A stretch of 64,000 bases of DNA from Hyphomicrobiales bacterium (GCA_900471515.1 UCFC01000013.1:124001-188000); one strand, 5' to 3'. Counted from the stretch's first letter, positions 8,961-17,614 are shown. Numbers and translations are program-made. The notes: a model not told the origin generated them from the sequence alone.

Positions 8961-10151
8961 ATGAAAGATCTAGACAGTCTCCTGCCGGATGCCGGCGTCA
9001 ATACCCGTCTTTCCCATATCGGCTACGACCCCAGCGACTACCACGGCTTCGTCAATCCGCCGGTCGTGCGCGCATCGACCGTGCTTTTTCCCGATGCCAG
9101 ATCGATGGAGACGCGTACCAAGAAATATACCTACGGCACGCGCGGCACGCCGACCACCGACGCCCTCGCCGAAGCGATCAACGCGCTTGAAGGCTCGGCC
9201 GGAACCGTGCTGGTGCCTTCCGGGCTCGCAGCCGTCACCGTCGCTATTCTGGCCTATGTCGCAGCGGGCGATCATGCGCTGATCGTCGATTCCGTCTACG
9301 GCCCGACGCGCCATTTCTGCGATACGATCCTGAAGCGGATGGGTATTGCGGTCGATTATTTCGATCCGGCCGCCGGTGCGGGCATCGAGACGATGATCAA
9401 GCCGAACACCACGGTCGTGCTGACCGAGGCACCCGGTTCCAATACGTTCGAAATGCAGGATATTCCGGCCATCGCCGCCGTCGCGCACAAACACGGCGCC
9501 GTCGTGCTGATGGACAATACCTGGGCCACGCCTCTCTATTTCCGTCCGCTGGACCATGGCGTCGACGTATCGATCCATGCCTCCACCAAATATCCTTCCG
9601 GGCACTCCGACATACTGATGGGAACGATTTCCGCCAATGCCGAACACTGGCCGCGGCTGATCGAAACGCACGGCACGCTTGGCCTCTGCGGCGCGCCGGA
9701 TGATTCCTACCAGATCCTGCGCGGCCTGCGCACCATGGGCATCCGGCTCGAGCGTCACTACGAAAGCGCGCTGAAGATCGCCTCATGGCTTGAAAACCGG
9801 GAGGAAGTTGCCCGCGTGCTTCATCCGGCCCTGCCGAGCTTCCCCTCGCATCACATCTGGAAGCGCGACTTCAAGGGCGCGAGCGGCATCTTTTCCTTCG
9901 TGCTGCGGGCCGACGATCCGCAGAAAGCCAAACAGAAGGCCCATGCCTTCCTCGATGCGCTTTCCTATTTCGGGCTGGGTTATTCCTGGGGCGGCTATGA
10001 AAGCCTTGCCGTGCTCGTCAATCTTTCCGACCGCAAGATCGCCACGGCGCCGGTCGAAGGTCCGGTCATCCGCCTGCAGATCGGCCTTGAAGATATTGTT
10101 GATCTTAAGGCCGATATCGAGCGCGGCTTTGCTGCGGCAAATGCCGTCTGA
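8961..10151 (+). CDS. metC: Cystathionine beta-lyase
   Basis: A 396-residue PLP enzyme of the Cys/Met metabolism fold-type I family that cleaves cystathionine to homocysteine, pyruvate and ammonia in methionine synthesis. The Schiff-base lysine is K210 in the motif SIHASTKYPSGHSD. The phosphate and ring contacts YGTRGTPT (58-65) and SGLA (87-90) are present. The N-terminal phrase YDPSDYHGFVNPPVVRAST is typical of the alphaproteobacterial MetC. Other members of this family share the motif, but length and the neighbouring aap genes agree with metC of rhizobia. Confidence 0.9.
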   Translation: MKDLDSLLPDAGVNTRLSHIGYDPSDYHGFVNPPVVRASTVLFPDARSMETRTKKYTYGTRGTPTTDALAEAINALEGSAGTVLVPSGLAAVTVAILAYVAAGDHALIVDSVYGPTRHFCDTILKRMGIAVDYFDPAAGAGIETMIKPNTTVVLTEAPGSNTFEMQDIPAIAAVAHKHGAVVLMDNTWATPLYFRPLDHGVDVSIHASTKYPSGHSDILMGTISANAEHWPRLIETHGTLGLCGAPDDSYQILRGLRTMGIRLERHYESALKIASWLENREEVARVLHPALPSFPSHHIWKRDFKGASGIFSFVLRADDPQKAKQKAHAFLDALSYFGLGYSWGGYESLAVLVNLSDRKIATAPVEGPVIRLQIGLEDIVDLKADIERGFAAANAV

Positions 10152-10166
10152 GCGGCCCTTGTCCGG

Positions 10167-11315
10167 TCAGCCAACCGGGCGGTAGCCGTAAATCCAGTCG
10201 AGATCCGCCGCGAGGCTTTGCGGCGGTTTCAGCGACAGCACGATATCCCGGCCGAGGCGGATCGGTCCGCTTGCATGATAGGCGAAGCGGTTGAAGGCGC
10301 CGCGCTGGCGCAGCCTGGCGATGCGCGGCGTGCGATGCCGTTCGAAGAGCGAAATGGCTTCCGCAACCGGCCGGGTGGCCAGGAAGGCGGCAAGCTCGAA
10401 CGCATCCTCGATCGCCATCGCTGCGCCCTGGGCGGCAAAGGGCATCATGGCATGCGCCGCATCGCCGATCAGCACGGTCCTGCCGCCGTCCTGCCATCTG
10501 CCCGGCGTTGCCTCGAAAAGCGGCCAGAAGGTGATATCGCTGTGCCGCGCGAGCAAGGCGGCAACGGCAGGATGCCAGCGGCGGAAGCGTGACTGCAGAA
10601 GCTGCTGCTGCGCCTTGGTCGGTTCGCCTTGCCAGGCCTGCGGCGCAATATTGCCGGCGGTGATCGCCACCATGTTGAAGCCGCCGGTTTCCTTCAGCGG
10701 ATAGCAGACCATATGCGCCGACGAGCCGAGCAGGGCCGAAACGCTGCTGCGATCGAGAAAGCCCGGCGCTTCCGGTTCTGCGATGGTGAAGCGGAAGGCG
10801 ATATTTCCGGAGAAGCGCGGGGCAGGGGCGCCCGGTATTGCCTGGCGCAGCCTGGACCAGACGCCGTCGGCGCCGATGACGACACCGGCAGGACGCGAAG
10901 CCTGCGGCAGACCCGATTCGAAGCGCGTTCCCAGATGGAGCGCACAGAGCGGATTGGCGCCGACCGCATCCAGAAGGGCCTTTTGCAGCGTCTTGCGGTG
11001 CAGGACGCCATAGGGTGCGCCCCAGCGGTTCCTGGCGAAACTCCCGGCAGGAACGGCGGCGAGTTCGCGCAACGAACTGCCCGCGATCAGCCGGATGGAT
11101 TGCGGCTCGAGCCAGAGGCTGGCAAGCCCGTCGAGCACACCGAGTTCGGCAAGCACGTGCGACGCGTTGGGAGAGATCTGCAGGCCGGCGCCGACCTCTG
11201 CAAGCTCGGGCGCCTGTTCGAAAATATCGGAGCTGATGCCGCGTCGCGCCAGCGCCAGAGCGGCCGTCAGGCCTGCAATTCCGGCGCCGATAATGGCGGC
11301 ATGTTCGACCGGCAT
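10167..11315 (-). CDS. FAD-dependent monooxygenase
   Basis: A 382-residue flavoprotein hydroxylase of the UbiH/salicylate hydroxylase class. The Rossmann motif GAGIAG is at 10-15 with E33 at the end of strand two, the DG motif GADGVWSRLR at 148-157, and the GD motif LIGDAAHAMMPFAAQG around 282-297. The substrate cannot be read from the sequence; it lacks the extra features of a clear UbiH or PobA. It starts 25 bases after the NDUFS6-like zinc protein and probably shares its message. It converges on metC. Confidence 0.86.
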   Translation of the reverse strand: MPVEHAAIIGAGIAGLTAALALARRGISSDIFEQAPELAEVGAGLQISPNASHVLAELGVLDGLASLWLEPQSIRLIAGSSLRELAAVPAGSFARNRWGAPYGVLHRKTLQKALLDAVGANPLCALHLGTRFESGLPQASRPAGVVIGADGVWSRLRQAIPGAPAPRFSGNIAFRFTIAEPEAPGFLDRSSVSALLGSSAHMVCYPLKETGGFNMVAITAGNIAPQAWQGEPTKAQQQLLQSRFRRWHPAVAALLARHSDITFWPLFEATPGRWQDGGRTVLIGDAAHAMMPFAAQGAAMAIEDAFELAAFLATRPVAEAISLFERHRTPRIARLRQRGAFNRFAYHASGPIRLGRDIVLSLKPPQSLAADLDWIYGYRPVG

Positions 11316-11340
11316 GGGATATCCGATCTAAAGAGGGAAA

Positions 11341-11586
11341 TTACGCCGCCTTGACGTGGAAGACGCAGCCGGGCGGGTTGGTCTGGTTGGACTTCAGCGA
11401 CGCGTTGAAGCGATAAAGCGTCGAGCAGTAGGAGCAGACCTTCTCGTTATCGTCGCCCATATCGATGAAGATGTGCGGGTGGTCGAAGGGAACGGATGCG
11501 CCGGTGCACATGAATTCCTTGACACCGACTTCGATAACGCGGTGACCGCCGTCGTTCTGGAAGTGGGGAATGCTGTGGCCGGCCAT
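11341..11586 (-). CDS. NDUFS6-like zinc-finger protein
   Basis: An 81-residue protein of the zf-CHCC family, related to the complex I accessory subunit NDUFS6. The zinc ligands are visible as C27, H36 or H38, C51 and C54 (FMCTG, FDHPH, CSYCSTLY). The C-terminus FHVKAA closes the family domain. It probably helps assemble or stabilise the peripheral arm of complex I. It is followed closely by the flavin monooxygenase and diverges from the alpha/beta hydrolase. Confidence 0.9.
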   Translation of the reverse strand: MAGHSIPHFQNDGGHRVIEVGVKEFMCTGASVPFDHPHIFIDMGDDNEKVCSYCSTLYRFNASLKSNQTNPPGCVFHVKAA

Positions 11587-11733
11587 GTCTGTCTCCGAAT
11601 GCTTTGAAATTCTGCGCGGACCTTATAGGCCTTCGCAGGAAAAGTGTAGTGCCAAAGCATGGCTCCCCTGCGAGTTTTTGGCTTCACGCTGAAAGACCGC
11701 TCGACTATGGTCGCGCCAAACAAGGACGACCCG

Positions 11734-12519
11734 ATGAACCTGAATACGCCTGCATTTTCAAGCTTCACGCATGATGGACTGAAACTCGCCTATTTCGACG
11801 AGGGCGATCCGTCCGGCGCGCCGGTGCTGCTGATCCACGGTTTTGCTTCCTCGGCCAATGTCAACTGGGTTCATCCGGGCTGGCTGAAGACGCTGGGTGA
11901 CGCCGGCTACCGGGTCATCGCCATCGACAACCGCGGTCATGGCGCCAGCGACAAGCCGCGTGATGCCGAGGCTTACAGGCCCTGGTTCATGGCAGGCGAT
12001 GCGATTGCGCTGCTCGATCATCTCGGCATTCCCGAAGCCAACCTGATGGGTTATTCGATGGGCGCCCGCATCTCCGTCTTTGCGGCACTTGCCCATCCGC
12101 ACCGGGTCCGCTCGCTGGTTCTCGGCGGCCTCGGCATCGGCATGACGGACGGCGTCGGCGACTGGGATCCGATTGCCGATGCGCTGCTGGCGCCGTCGCT
12201 CGCCGATGTCACCCATCAGCGCGGTCAGATGTTCCGCGCCTTTGCCGAGCAGACGAAGAGCGACCGCGAGGCGCTTGCCGCCTGCATCAAGGGATCGCGC
12301 GATCTGGTTGCCCGCGCCGACATGGGCAGGATCGAGGCGCCGACCTTGATCGGGGTTGGAACGAAGGACGATATTGCCGGCTCTCCCCAGGAGCTTGCGG
12401 CGCTGATGCAGAATGCCGAAGCGCTGGATATTCCAGGCCGCGACCACATGCTGGCCGTGGGCGACAGGGTCTTCAAGAAGGCCGTTCTGGAATTCTATGA
12501 AAGGGTTGCCGCCGGCTGA
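11734..12519 (+). CDS. Alpha/beta hydrolase
   Basis: A 261-residue cytoplasmic hydrolase. The oxyanion-hole HGF is at 35-37, nucleophile elbow GYSMG at 106-110 with Ser108, acid Asp212 or Asp213 in GTKDD, and catalytic His238 in GRDHML. I chose the ATG at 11734 because AAGGA lies 7 bases upstream; in-frame ATGs at 11659 and 11707 have no ribosome site. The family covers esterases, lactonases and thioesterases, so the substrate is unknown. It stands alone between divergent and co-directional neighbours. Confidence 0.88.
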   Translation: MNLNTPAFSSFTHDGLKLAYFDEGDPSGAPVLLIHGFASSANVNWVHPGWLKTLGDAGYRVIAIDNRGHGASDKPRDAEAYRPWFMAGDAIALLDHLGIPEANLMGYSMGARISVFAALAHPHRVRSLVLGGLGIGMTDGVGDWDPIADALLAPSLADVTHQRGQMFRAFAEQTKSDREALAACIKGSRDLVARADMGRIEAPTLIGVGTKDDIAGSPQELAALMQNAEALDIPGRDHMLAVGDRVFKKAVLEFYERVAAG

Positions 12520-12613
12520 TGTCGCCGGCGGGTGACATATGCGTGATATCGCGAAAAACGCGCTGAAAATGCGTGGCGCCGGCACCCATTTATGTTATCG
12601 GCGTTTTCCTCTA

Positions 12614-12619
12614 TATAAT
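12614..12619 (+). promoter_or_regulatory. Likely -10 element of the cysE promoter
   Basis: A perfect TATAAT lies 31 bases before the cysE start codon in an AT-rich pocket. A matching -35 is poor (TATGTT at 12591-12596 with 17-base spacing). Transcription would begin near 12626, just ahead of the GAGGAG ribosome site. Confidence 0.5.
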
Positions 12620-12650
12620 CGCATTCCAACGGGAAACGAGGAGACCTGTA

Positions 12651-13484
12651 ATGGTCGCTAAGACGGATATCCGCACGCTGGACGCAGCCCATCCGCTGAA
12701 GGTGATGGACCCGATCTGGGACAGCCTGCGCGAGGAGGCACGTCTTGCCGCCGAAGGCGATCCGGTGCTGGCCGCTTTCCTCTATTCGACGGTTATCAAT
12801 CATCGCTCGCTGGAAGAATGCGTCATACACCGCATCTGCGAGCGCCTGGACCACCCCGACATGCAGGCAAACCTTCTGCGCCAGACCTTCGAGGAAATGC
12901 TGGAGGACTGGCCGGAATGGGGCTCGATCCTGCGCGTCGATATCCAGGCGGTCTATGATCGCGATCCCGCCTGCCTGCGCTTCATGGAAGCCGTTCTCTA
13001 CTTCAAGGGCTTCCATGCCCTGCAGACCCACCGGCTGGCCCATTGGCTGCTGAACCGCGGCCGTCGCGACTTCGCGCTCTACTTGCAGAGCCGCTCGTCC
13101 AGCGTCTTCCAGACGGATATCAATCCGGCCGCGCGGATCGGCAAGGGCATCTTCCTCGACCACGCGACGGGCCTGGTCGTCGGCGAAACCGCCGTCATCG
13201 GCGACAATGTTTCCATCCTGCATGGCGTAACCCTCGGCGGCACCGGCAAGGAAGGTGCCGACCGCCATCCGAAGATCGGCACGGGCGTATTGATCGGCGC
13301 CGGCGCCAAGATCCTCGGCAATATCGAGATCGGCTTCTGCTCCCGCGTCGCCGCCGGTTCCGTCGTGCTGAAGCCCGTGCCCCCGAAGACGACGGTGGCG
13401 GGCGTGCCGGCCAAGGTCGTCGGCGAGGCAGGCTGTTCCGAGCCTGCGCGCATCATGGATCAGGTCATCGGCGCCGATATCTGA
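12651..13484 (+). CDS. cysE: Serine O-acetyltransferase
   Basis: A 277-residue enzyme making O-acetylserine from serine and acetyl-CoA, the first committed step to cysteine. The N-terminal helical domain (about 1-145) precedes the left-handed beta-helix of hexapeptide repeats. Catalytic Asp156 and His171 keep the 15-residue spacing of E. coli D143/H158, in DINPAA and LDHATGLVVGET. The C-terminal tail ends DQVIGADI; a terminal isoleucine is the anchor by which CysE tails insert into CysK. Start chosen at the ATG after GAGGAG. It follows a near-consensus -10. Confidence 0.94.
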   Translation: MVAKTDIRTLDAAHPLKVMDPIWDSLREEARLAAEGDPVLAAFLYSTVINHRSLEECVIHRICERLDHPDMQANLLRQTFEEMLEDWPEWGSILRVDIQAVYDRDPACLRFMEAVLYFKGFHALQTHRLAHWLLNRGRRDFALYLQSRSSSVFQTDINPAARIGKGIFLDHATGLVVGETAVIGDNVSILHGVTLGGTGKEGADRHPKIGTGVLIGAGAKILGNIEIGFCSRVAAGSVVLKPVPPKTTVAGVPAKVVGEAGCSEPARIMDQVIGADI

Positions 13485-13544
13485 ACTTTCATTGGAAAAA
13501 TGCGGGAAAGCGCCTAAATCCCGGCAGGGACAGACATTGCTAAC

Positions 13545-13605
13545 TCGATCTCGCGACCTTTACAGCGCCGCTTTACCTGTGCAAGAAGCGGCCAACCGAG
13601 ATCGA
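13545..13605 (+). promoter_or_regulatory. Nested hairpin leader before DUF3126 gene
   Basis: Outer arms TCGATCTCG (13545-13553) and CGAGATCGA (13597-13605) pair over 9 perfect base pairs; inside them GCCGCTT (13567-13573) and AAGCGGC (13586-13592) pair over 7, closing a 12-base loop. The two helices are separated by 13 bases on the 5' side and 4 on the 3' side. It ends 16 bases before the GTG start. There is no T run, so this looks like a structured 5' leader rather than the cysE terminator. Confidence 0.6.
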
Positions 13606-13621
13606 TTACGGAGATGAAAGA

Positions 13622-13825
13622 GTGAAGCCCGAAGAAATCAAGAAGCTCGACGCCTATTTCAAACGCACGCTGAACCCGCAGATCGTGGTGAAGGCGCGTC
13701 CGCGTAAGAACGATTCCGCGGAAGTCTATATCGGCGAAGAATTTCTGGGTGTCATCTACATCGATGACGAGGACGGCGACCGTTCCTACAATTTCTCGAT
13801 GGCAATTCTCGACGTCGATCTCTGA
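13622..13825 (+). CDS. DUF3126 family small protein
   Basis: A 67-residue soluble acidic protein of the DUF3126 family, known mainly from alphaproteobacteria and without an assigned role. The sequence reads as a short helix (PEEIKKLDAYFKRTLN) followed by strands (IVVKARPRKNDSAEVYIGEEFLGVIYIDDEDGDRSYNF) and ends MAILDVDL. It uses a GTG start with GGAGA 8 bases upstream. A nested hairpin leader precedes it and a good terminator follows, so it should be expressed as its own unit. Confidence 0.88.
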   Translation: MKPEEIKKLDAYFKRTLNPQIVVKARPRKNDSAEVYIGEEFLGVIYIDDEDGDRSYNFSMAILDVDL

Positions 13826-13844
13826 TTGTTCGTCACTTCGATCG

Positions 13845-13878
13845 AAGCCGTGCGTCGCCACCCGATGCACGGCTTTTT
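13845..13878 (+). terminator. Rho-independent terminator after DUF3126 gene
   Basis: A 9-bp stem AAGCCGTGC / GCACGGCTT (13845-13853 with 13867-13875) is followed by a T tract, 20 bases past the stop codon. Confidence 0.85.
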
Positions 13879-14049
13879 GTTTGCGCCCGTCGCCGGATAC
13901 GCCGGTCTGCCAAAATTTCCGATAACCCTCTGGTTGCAGCCGCGTGATATATTTTAGCAAAATCAATAAAAGACGAACGTGCCCGGAAATCCGGCCTTTG
14001 GTGCCGGTCGCTGCCGCAACCTTTGGGTGTTTTGCGATGCACAGGACTA

Positions 14050-14089
14050 CTTGACTCTTTGTGCGTTGCAGCTACCCTCTGCCTGCAAC
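14050..14089 (+). promoter_or_regulatory. Candidate phasin promoter with overlapping dyad
   Basis: CTTGAC at 14050-14055 matches the rhizobial -35 consensus, and CTACCC at 14072-14077 gives a weak -10 at 16-base spacing. A perfect 7-bp dyad GTTGCAG (14065-14071) / CTGCAAC (14083-14089) straddles that -10. Its place suggests a repressor operator; PhaR-type control of phasin genes is known in alphaproteobacteria, but the match to a PhaR site is not demonstrated here. Confidence 0.45.
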
Positions 14090-14108
14090 AGCCAATTGGA
14101 GGATGGTC

Positions 14109-14477
14109 ATGTTCAATTTCGACGATGCAAACCGGAAGAGCAAGGAAGCGGTGGATTCGATGCTCAAGAGCTATTCCGATACCGCCAAGGGTTTCCAGGC
14201 GATCGCCTCTGAGGCGGCCGAATATTCCAAGAAGTCCTTCCAGGATGCCGTCACCCATTTCGAAACGCTGTCGGGCTTAAAGAGCTTCGAGGCGGCCTTC
14301 GAATTGCAGACCAATTATGCGAAGTCTTCCTACGAGGCCTTCATCGCCGAGGCGACCAAGCTCGGCGAAATGTATGCCGACATCGCCAAGAATGCTTATA
14401 AGCCCTACGAAGCACCGATGGCTGCTGCTGCCGCCAAGGTTTCGAAAGCCGCTCCGGTCGCCCCCGCAGCCGCATAA
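14109..14477 (+). CDS. Phasin family protein
   Basis: A 122-residue, almost wholly helical protein of the Phasin_2 family, which coats polyhydroxyalkanoate granules. It begins MFNFDDANRKSKEAVDSMLKSYSDTAKG, carries amphipathic helices through residue 100 and ends in an alanine-proline-rich tail (AAAAAKVSKAAPVAPAAA). The ATG at 14109 lies 6 bases after TTGGAGG, whereas the ATG at 14103 abuts it. Small rhizobial phasins of this kind bind granules, though some act more generally in stress. It is monocistronic, with its own terminator. Confidence 0.88.
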   Translation: MFNFDDANRKSKEAVDSMLKSYSDTAKGFQAIASEAAEYSKKSFQDAVTHFETLSGLKSFEAAFELQTNYAKSSYEAFIAEATKLGEMYADIAKNAYKPYEAPMAAAAAKVSKAAPVAPAAA

Positions 14478-14516
14478 ATCTTGTGGCGCGCTGCGCGCCG
14501 CCTATTGAAAATCAAG

Positions 14517-14548
14517 GACCGGCACCGCATCTGCGGCCGGTCTTTTTT
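14517..14548 (+). terminator. Rho-independent terminator after phasin gene
   Basis: The stem GACCGG / CCGGTC with an inner CCGCA / TGCGG helix is followed directly by six Ts, about 40 bases past the phasin stop. Confidence 0.9.
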
Positions 14549-14733
14549 GTTTCCCGAAGCACGCACGGTTTTTACGCAGACTTTTTTGGCCTTTGCGTCA
14601 AGTCCTGCGGAATTGTGATTGCAGTCGGAAACAAGGGGCTTAAAATCGCTCTATTATGAACTACGTTAGTGTTTCAGATATTCGACGGGAAAGCACCCCT
14701 CCCATGCTGCCTGCCGGATTGATTGAGGAATGA

Positions 14734-15093
14734 ATGACAATGATCGCCAGACCGATCCGGATGCAGAATGACAGCGAAAGGAACGGGGACAACGGAAATC
14801 GCGGAACCTCGGTCATTACGCGCACCAAGCCGAAGACCAAGAAACCTAATCTCTATCGCGTACTGCTTTTGAATGACGACTACACCCCAATGGAATTCGT
14901 CATCCATATCCTGGAGCGTTTTTTTCAGAAGGATCGGGAAAGTGCCACCCGCATCATGCTGCATGTCCATAACCACGGCGTCGGCGAATGCGGAATATTC
15001 ACATACGAGGTGGCGGAAACCAAGGTGAGCCAGGTGATGGACTTTGCCCGGCAGCATCAGCATCCGCTGCAATGCGTCATGGAAAAGAAGTGA
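14734..15093 (+). CDS. clpS: ATP-dependent Clp protease adaptor ClpS
   Basis: A 119-residue adaptor that hands N-degron substrates to ClpAP. After a disordered, charged N-terminus of about 38 residues, the ClpS domain shows the binding-pocket motif [12 protein letters not shown] with N47 and D48/D49, and H79 at the position of E. coli H66. GAGGA lies 4 bases before the ATG used here and 10 before an ATG two codons later, so either may be used. clpA starts 10 bases downstream, so the adaptor and unfoldase are co-transcribed. Confidence 0.95.
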   Translation: MTMIARPIRMQNDSERNGDNGNRGTSVITRTKPKTKKPNLYRVLLLNDDYTPMEFVIHILERFFQKDRESATRIMLHVHNHGVGECGIFTYEVAETKVSQVMDFARQHQHPLQCVMEKK

Positions 15094-15103
15094 GGAACTG
15101 AAC

Positions 15104-17593
15104 GTGCCAACATTTTCGCCTAGTCTTGAGAAGGCGCTCCATCAGGCACTGACCTTTGCCAACGAGCGGCACCATGAATATGCGACGCTCGAGCATCTGT
15201 TGCTCGCCCTGATCGACGATGCCGATGCGGCAGCGGTCATGGGTGCCTGCAATGTCGACCTCGACGCGCTCCGTAAAACGCTCCTGGAATATGTCGATAA
15301 CGAACTCTCCAACCTGGTCACCGGCTATGACGAGGACTCCAAGCCCACATCGGGCTTCCAGCGCGTCATCCAGCGCGCGGTGATCCATGTCCAGTCTTCA
15401 GGCCGCGAGGAAGTGACCGGCGCCAACGTGCTTGTCGCGATCTTCGCCGAGCGCGAGAGCCATGCTGCCTATTTCCTGCAGGAGCAGGAAATGACCCGCT
15501 ACGACGCCGTCAACTACATCTCCCACGGCATCGGCAAGCGTCCGGGCTCGTCGGAAAGCCGCCCCCCGCGCGGCGCCGAAGAAGAATCCGAATCCAAGCC
15601 GACCGCACGCGGCAACGAGGAAGAGGGCGGCCCGAAGAAGCAGCAGGATGCGCTGAAGGCTTACTGCGTCAACCTCAACGAGAAGGCCAAGGGCGGCAAG
15701 ATCGACCCGTTGATCGGCCGTCACGCCGAGGTGAACCGGACCATCCAGATCCTGTGCCGTCGCTCCAAGAACAACCCGCTCTATGTCGGCGATCCCGGTG
15801 TCGGCAAGACTGCCATTGCTGAAGGCCTGGCCAAGCGCATCGTCGAAGGCAAGGTGCCGGAAGCCTTGGCTGACGCCACGATCTTCTCGCTCGACATGGG
15901 CACGCTGCTGGCCGGCACCCGCTATCGCGGTGATTTCGAAGAGCGCCTGAAGCAGGTCGTCAAGGAACTGGAAGAATATCCGGGCGCCGTGCTTTTCATC
16001 GACGAAATCCACACCGTCATCGGTGCGGGTGCGACGTCGGGCGGGGCCATGGATGCCTCGAACCTCCTGAAGCCGGCTCTGTCTTCGGGCGCGATCCGCT
16101 GCATCGGTTCGACCACCTACAAGGAATATCGCCAGTTCTTCGAAAAGGATCGGGCTCTGGTCCGCCGCTTCCAGAAGATCGACGTCAACGAACCGTCGAT
16201 CGACGATGCGATCGAGATCATGAAGGGCCTGAAGCCCTATTTCGAAGAGTATCACCACCTGCGTTACTCCAACGAGGCGATCAAGACCGCCGTCGAGCTC
16301 TCGGCCCGCTACATTTCGGACCGCAAGCTGCCGGACAAGGCGATCGACGTCATCGACGAGACCGGTGCGGCCCAGATGCTGCTGCCGCCCTCCAGGCGCC
16401 GCAAGCTGATCACCGAAAAGGAGATCGAAGCGACGATTGCGACGATGGCCCGCATTCCGGCCAAGACCGTCTCGAAGGACGACGAAGCCGTTCTTGCCAA
16501 TCTCGAGCAGGAACTGCGCTCGGTGGTCTACGGTCAGGATACGGCGATCGAAGCCCTGTCCACCTCGATCAAGCTGGCGCGTGCCGGCCTGCGCGAGCCG
16601 AACAAGCCGATCGGCGCCTATGTCTTCTCCGGCCCCACGGGCGTGGGCAAGACGGAAGTCGCCAAGCAGCTTGCCGCCTCGCTCGGTGTCGAGATGCTGC
16701 GCTTCGACATGTCGGAATACATGGAGCGGCACACGGTTTCCCGTCTGCTCGGTGCCCCTCCCGGCTATGTCGGCTTCGATCAGGGCGGTCTCCTGACCGA
16801 TGGCGTCGACCAGCATCCGCATTGCGTGGTTCTGCTCGACGAAATCGAGAAGGCGCATCCGGATATTTACAATATCCTGCTGCAGGTCATGGACCATGGC
16901 ACGCTGACCGATCATAACGGCAAGAAGATCGACTTCCGCAACGTCGTTCTGATCATGACGACCAATGCGGGCGCTTCGGAAATGGCCAAGGCCGCCATCG
17001 GCTTCGGTTCGTCCAAGCGTACCGGCGAGGACGAAGAGGCCCTGACCCGCCTGTTCACGCCGGAATTCCGCAACCGTCTCGACGCGATCATCCCGTTCGC
17101 GCCGCTGCCGACGGCCGTCATCCACAAGGTCGTGCAGAAGTTCATCATGCAGCTGGAAGCCCAGCTTTCCGAACGCAACGTCACCTTCGACCTGCACGAG
17201 GATGCGATCGCCTGGCTGTCTGAAAAGGGTTACGACGAGAAGATGGGCGCCCGCCCGCTGGCTCGCGTGATCCAGGAAAACATCAAGAAGCCGCTGGCGA
17301 ACGAAATCCTCTTCGGCAAGCTGAAGAAGGGCGGCGTCGTCAACGTCACCGTCGGCCTGAAGGAGGACGGCAAGTCCGGCCTTATTCTGGAAGCCATTCC
17401 GGAAACGGCGCCCATCAAGCCGAAGCCGGAGGCCGAACTGGTTCATCAGGAGGCGATCGACGAGGATGATGGCGAACTGAAGACCAAGCCGGTCAAGAAG
17501 ACCAGGGCCAAGACCGTGCCGCAGCCGGAGCCCGAGGTGCGCGACGCTCCCAAGAAGGGCTCGACGGTTCCGAAGGTGCCGCGCAAGAAGTAA
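15104..17593 (+). CDS. clpA: ClpA unfoldase of the ClpAP protease
   Basis: An 829-residue AAA+ unfoldase. It has the Clp N-domain (about 1-145), an acidic linker, the D1 module with Walker A GDPGVGKT at 229-236 and Walker B VLFIDE at 296-301, and the D2 module with Walker A GPTGVGKT at 510-517. The ClpP-contact loop appears as IGF, in place of the IGL of E. coli. After the D2 domain comes a tail of about 60 residues rich in Pro, Lys and Glu, making it longer than E. coli ClpA (758). The GTG start has GAGGA 8 bases upstream; longer frames run into clpS. Confidence 0.95.
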   Translation: MPTFSPSLEKALHQALTFANERHHEYATLEHLLLALIDDADAAAVMGACNVDLDALRKTLLEYVDNELSNLVTGYDEDSKPTSGFQRVIQRAVIHVQSSGREEVTGANVLVAIFAERESHAAYFLQEQEMTRYDAVNYISHGIGKRPGSSESRPPRGAEEESESKPTARGNEEEGGPKKQQDALKAYCVNLNEKAKGGKIDPLIGRHAEVNRTIQILCRRSKNNPLYVGDPGVGKTAIAEGLAKRIVEGKVPEALADATIFSLDMGTLLAGTRYRGDFEERLKQVVKELEEYPGAVLFIDEIHTVIGAGATSGGAMDASNLLKPALSSGAIRCIGSTTYKEYRQFFEKDRALVRRFQKIDVNEPSIDDAIEIMKGLKPYFEEYHHLRYSNEAIKTAVELSARYISDRKLPDKAIDVIDETGAAQMLLPPSRRRKLITEKEIEATIATMARIPAKTVSKDDEAVLANLEQELRSVVYGQDTAIEALSTSIKLARAGLREPNKPIGAYVFSGPTGVGKTEVAKQLAASLGVEMLRFDMSEYMERHTVSRLLGAPPGYVGFDQGGLLTDGVDQHPHCVVLLDEIEKAHPDIYNILLQVMDHGTLTDHNGKKIDFRNVVLIMTTNAGASEMAKAAIGFGSSKRTGEDEEALTRLFTPEFRNRLDAIIPFAPLPTAVIHKVVQKFIMQLEAQLSERNVTFDLHEDAIAWLSEKGYDEKMGARPLARVIQENIKKPLANEILFGKLKKGGVVNVTVGLKEDGKSGLILEAIPETAPIKPKPEAELVHQEAIDEDDGELKTKPVKKTRAKTVPQPEPEVRDAPKKGSTVPKVPRKK

Positions 17594-17614
17594 GCTTTGA
17601 ATAAGACGAATGCG

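Noticed and set aside
8792..9001. Minus-strand frame with a hydrophobic tail between aapJ and metC
   Set aside because: Its ATG lies inside metC, no ribosome site is present, and only the last 20 residues look like a membrane segment.
15398..17446. Antisense frame of 682 codons opposite clpA
   Set aside because: Shadow frame; the clpA motifs on the plus strand are complete.
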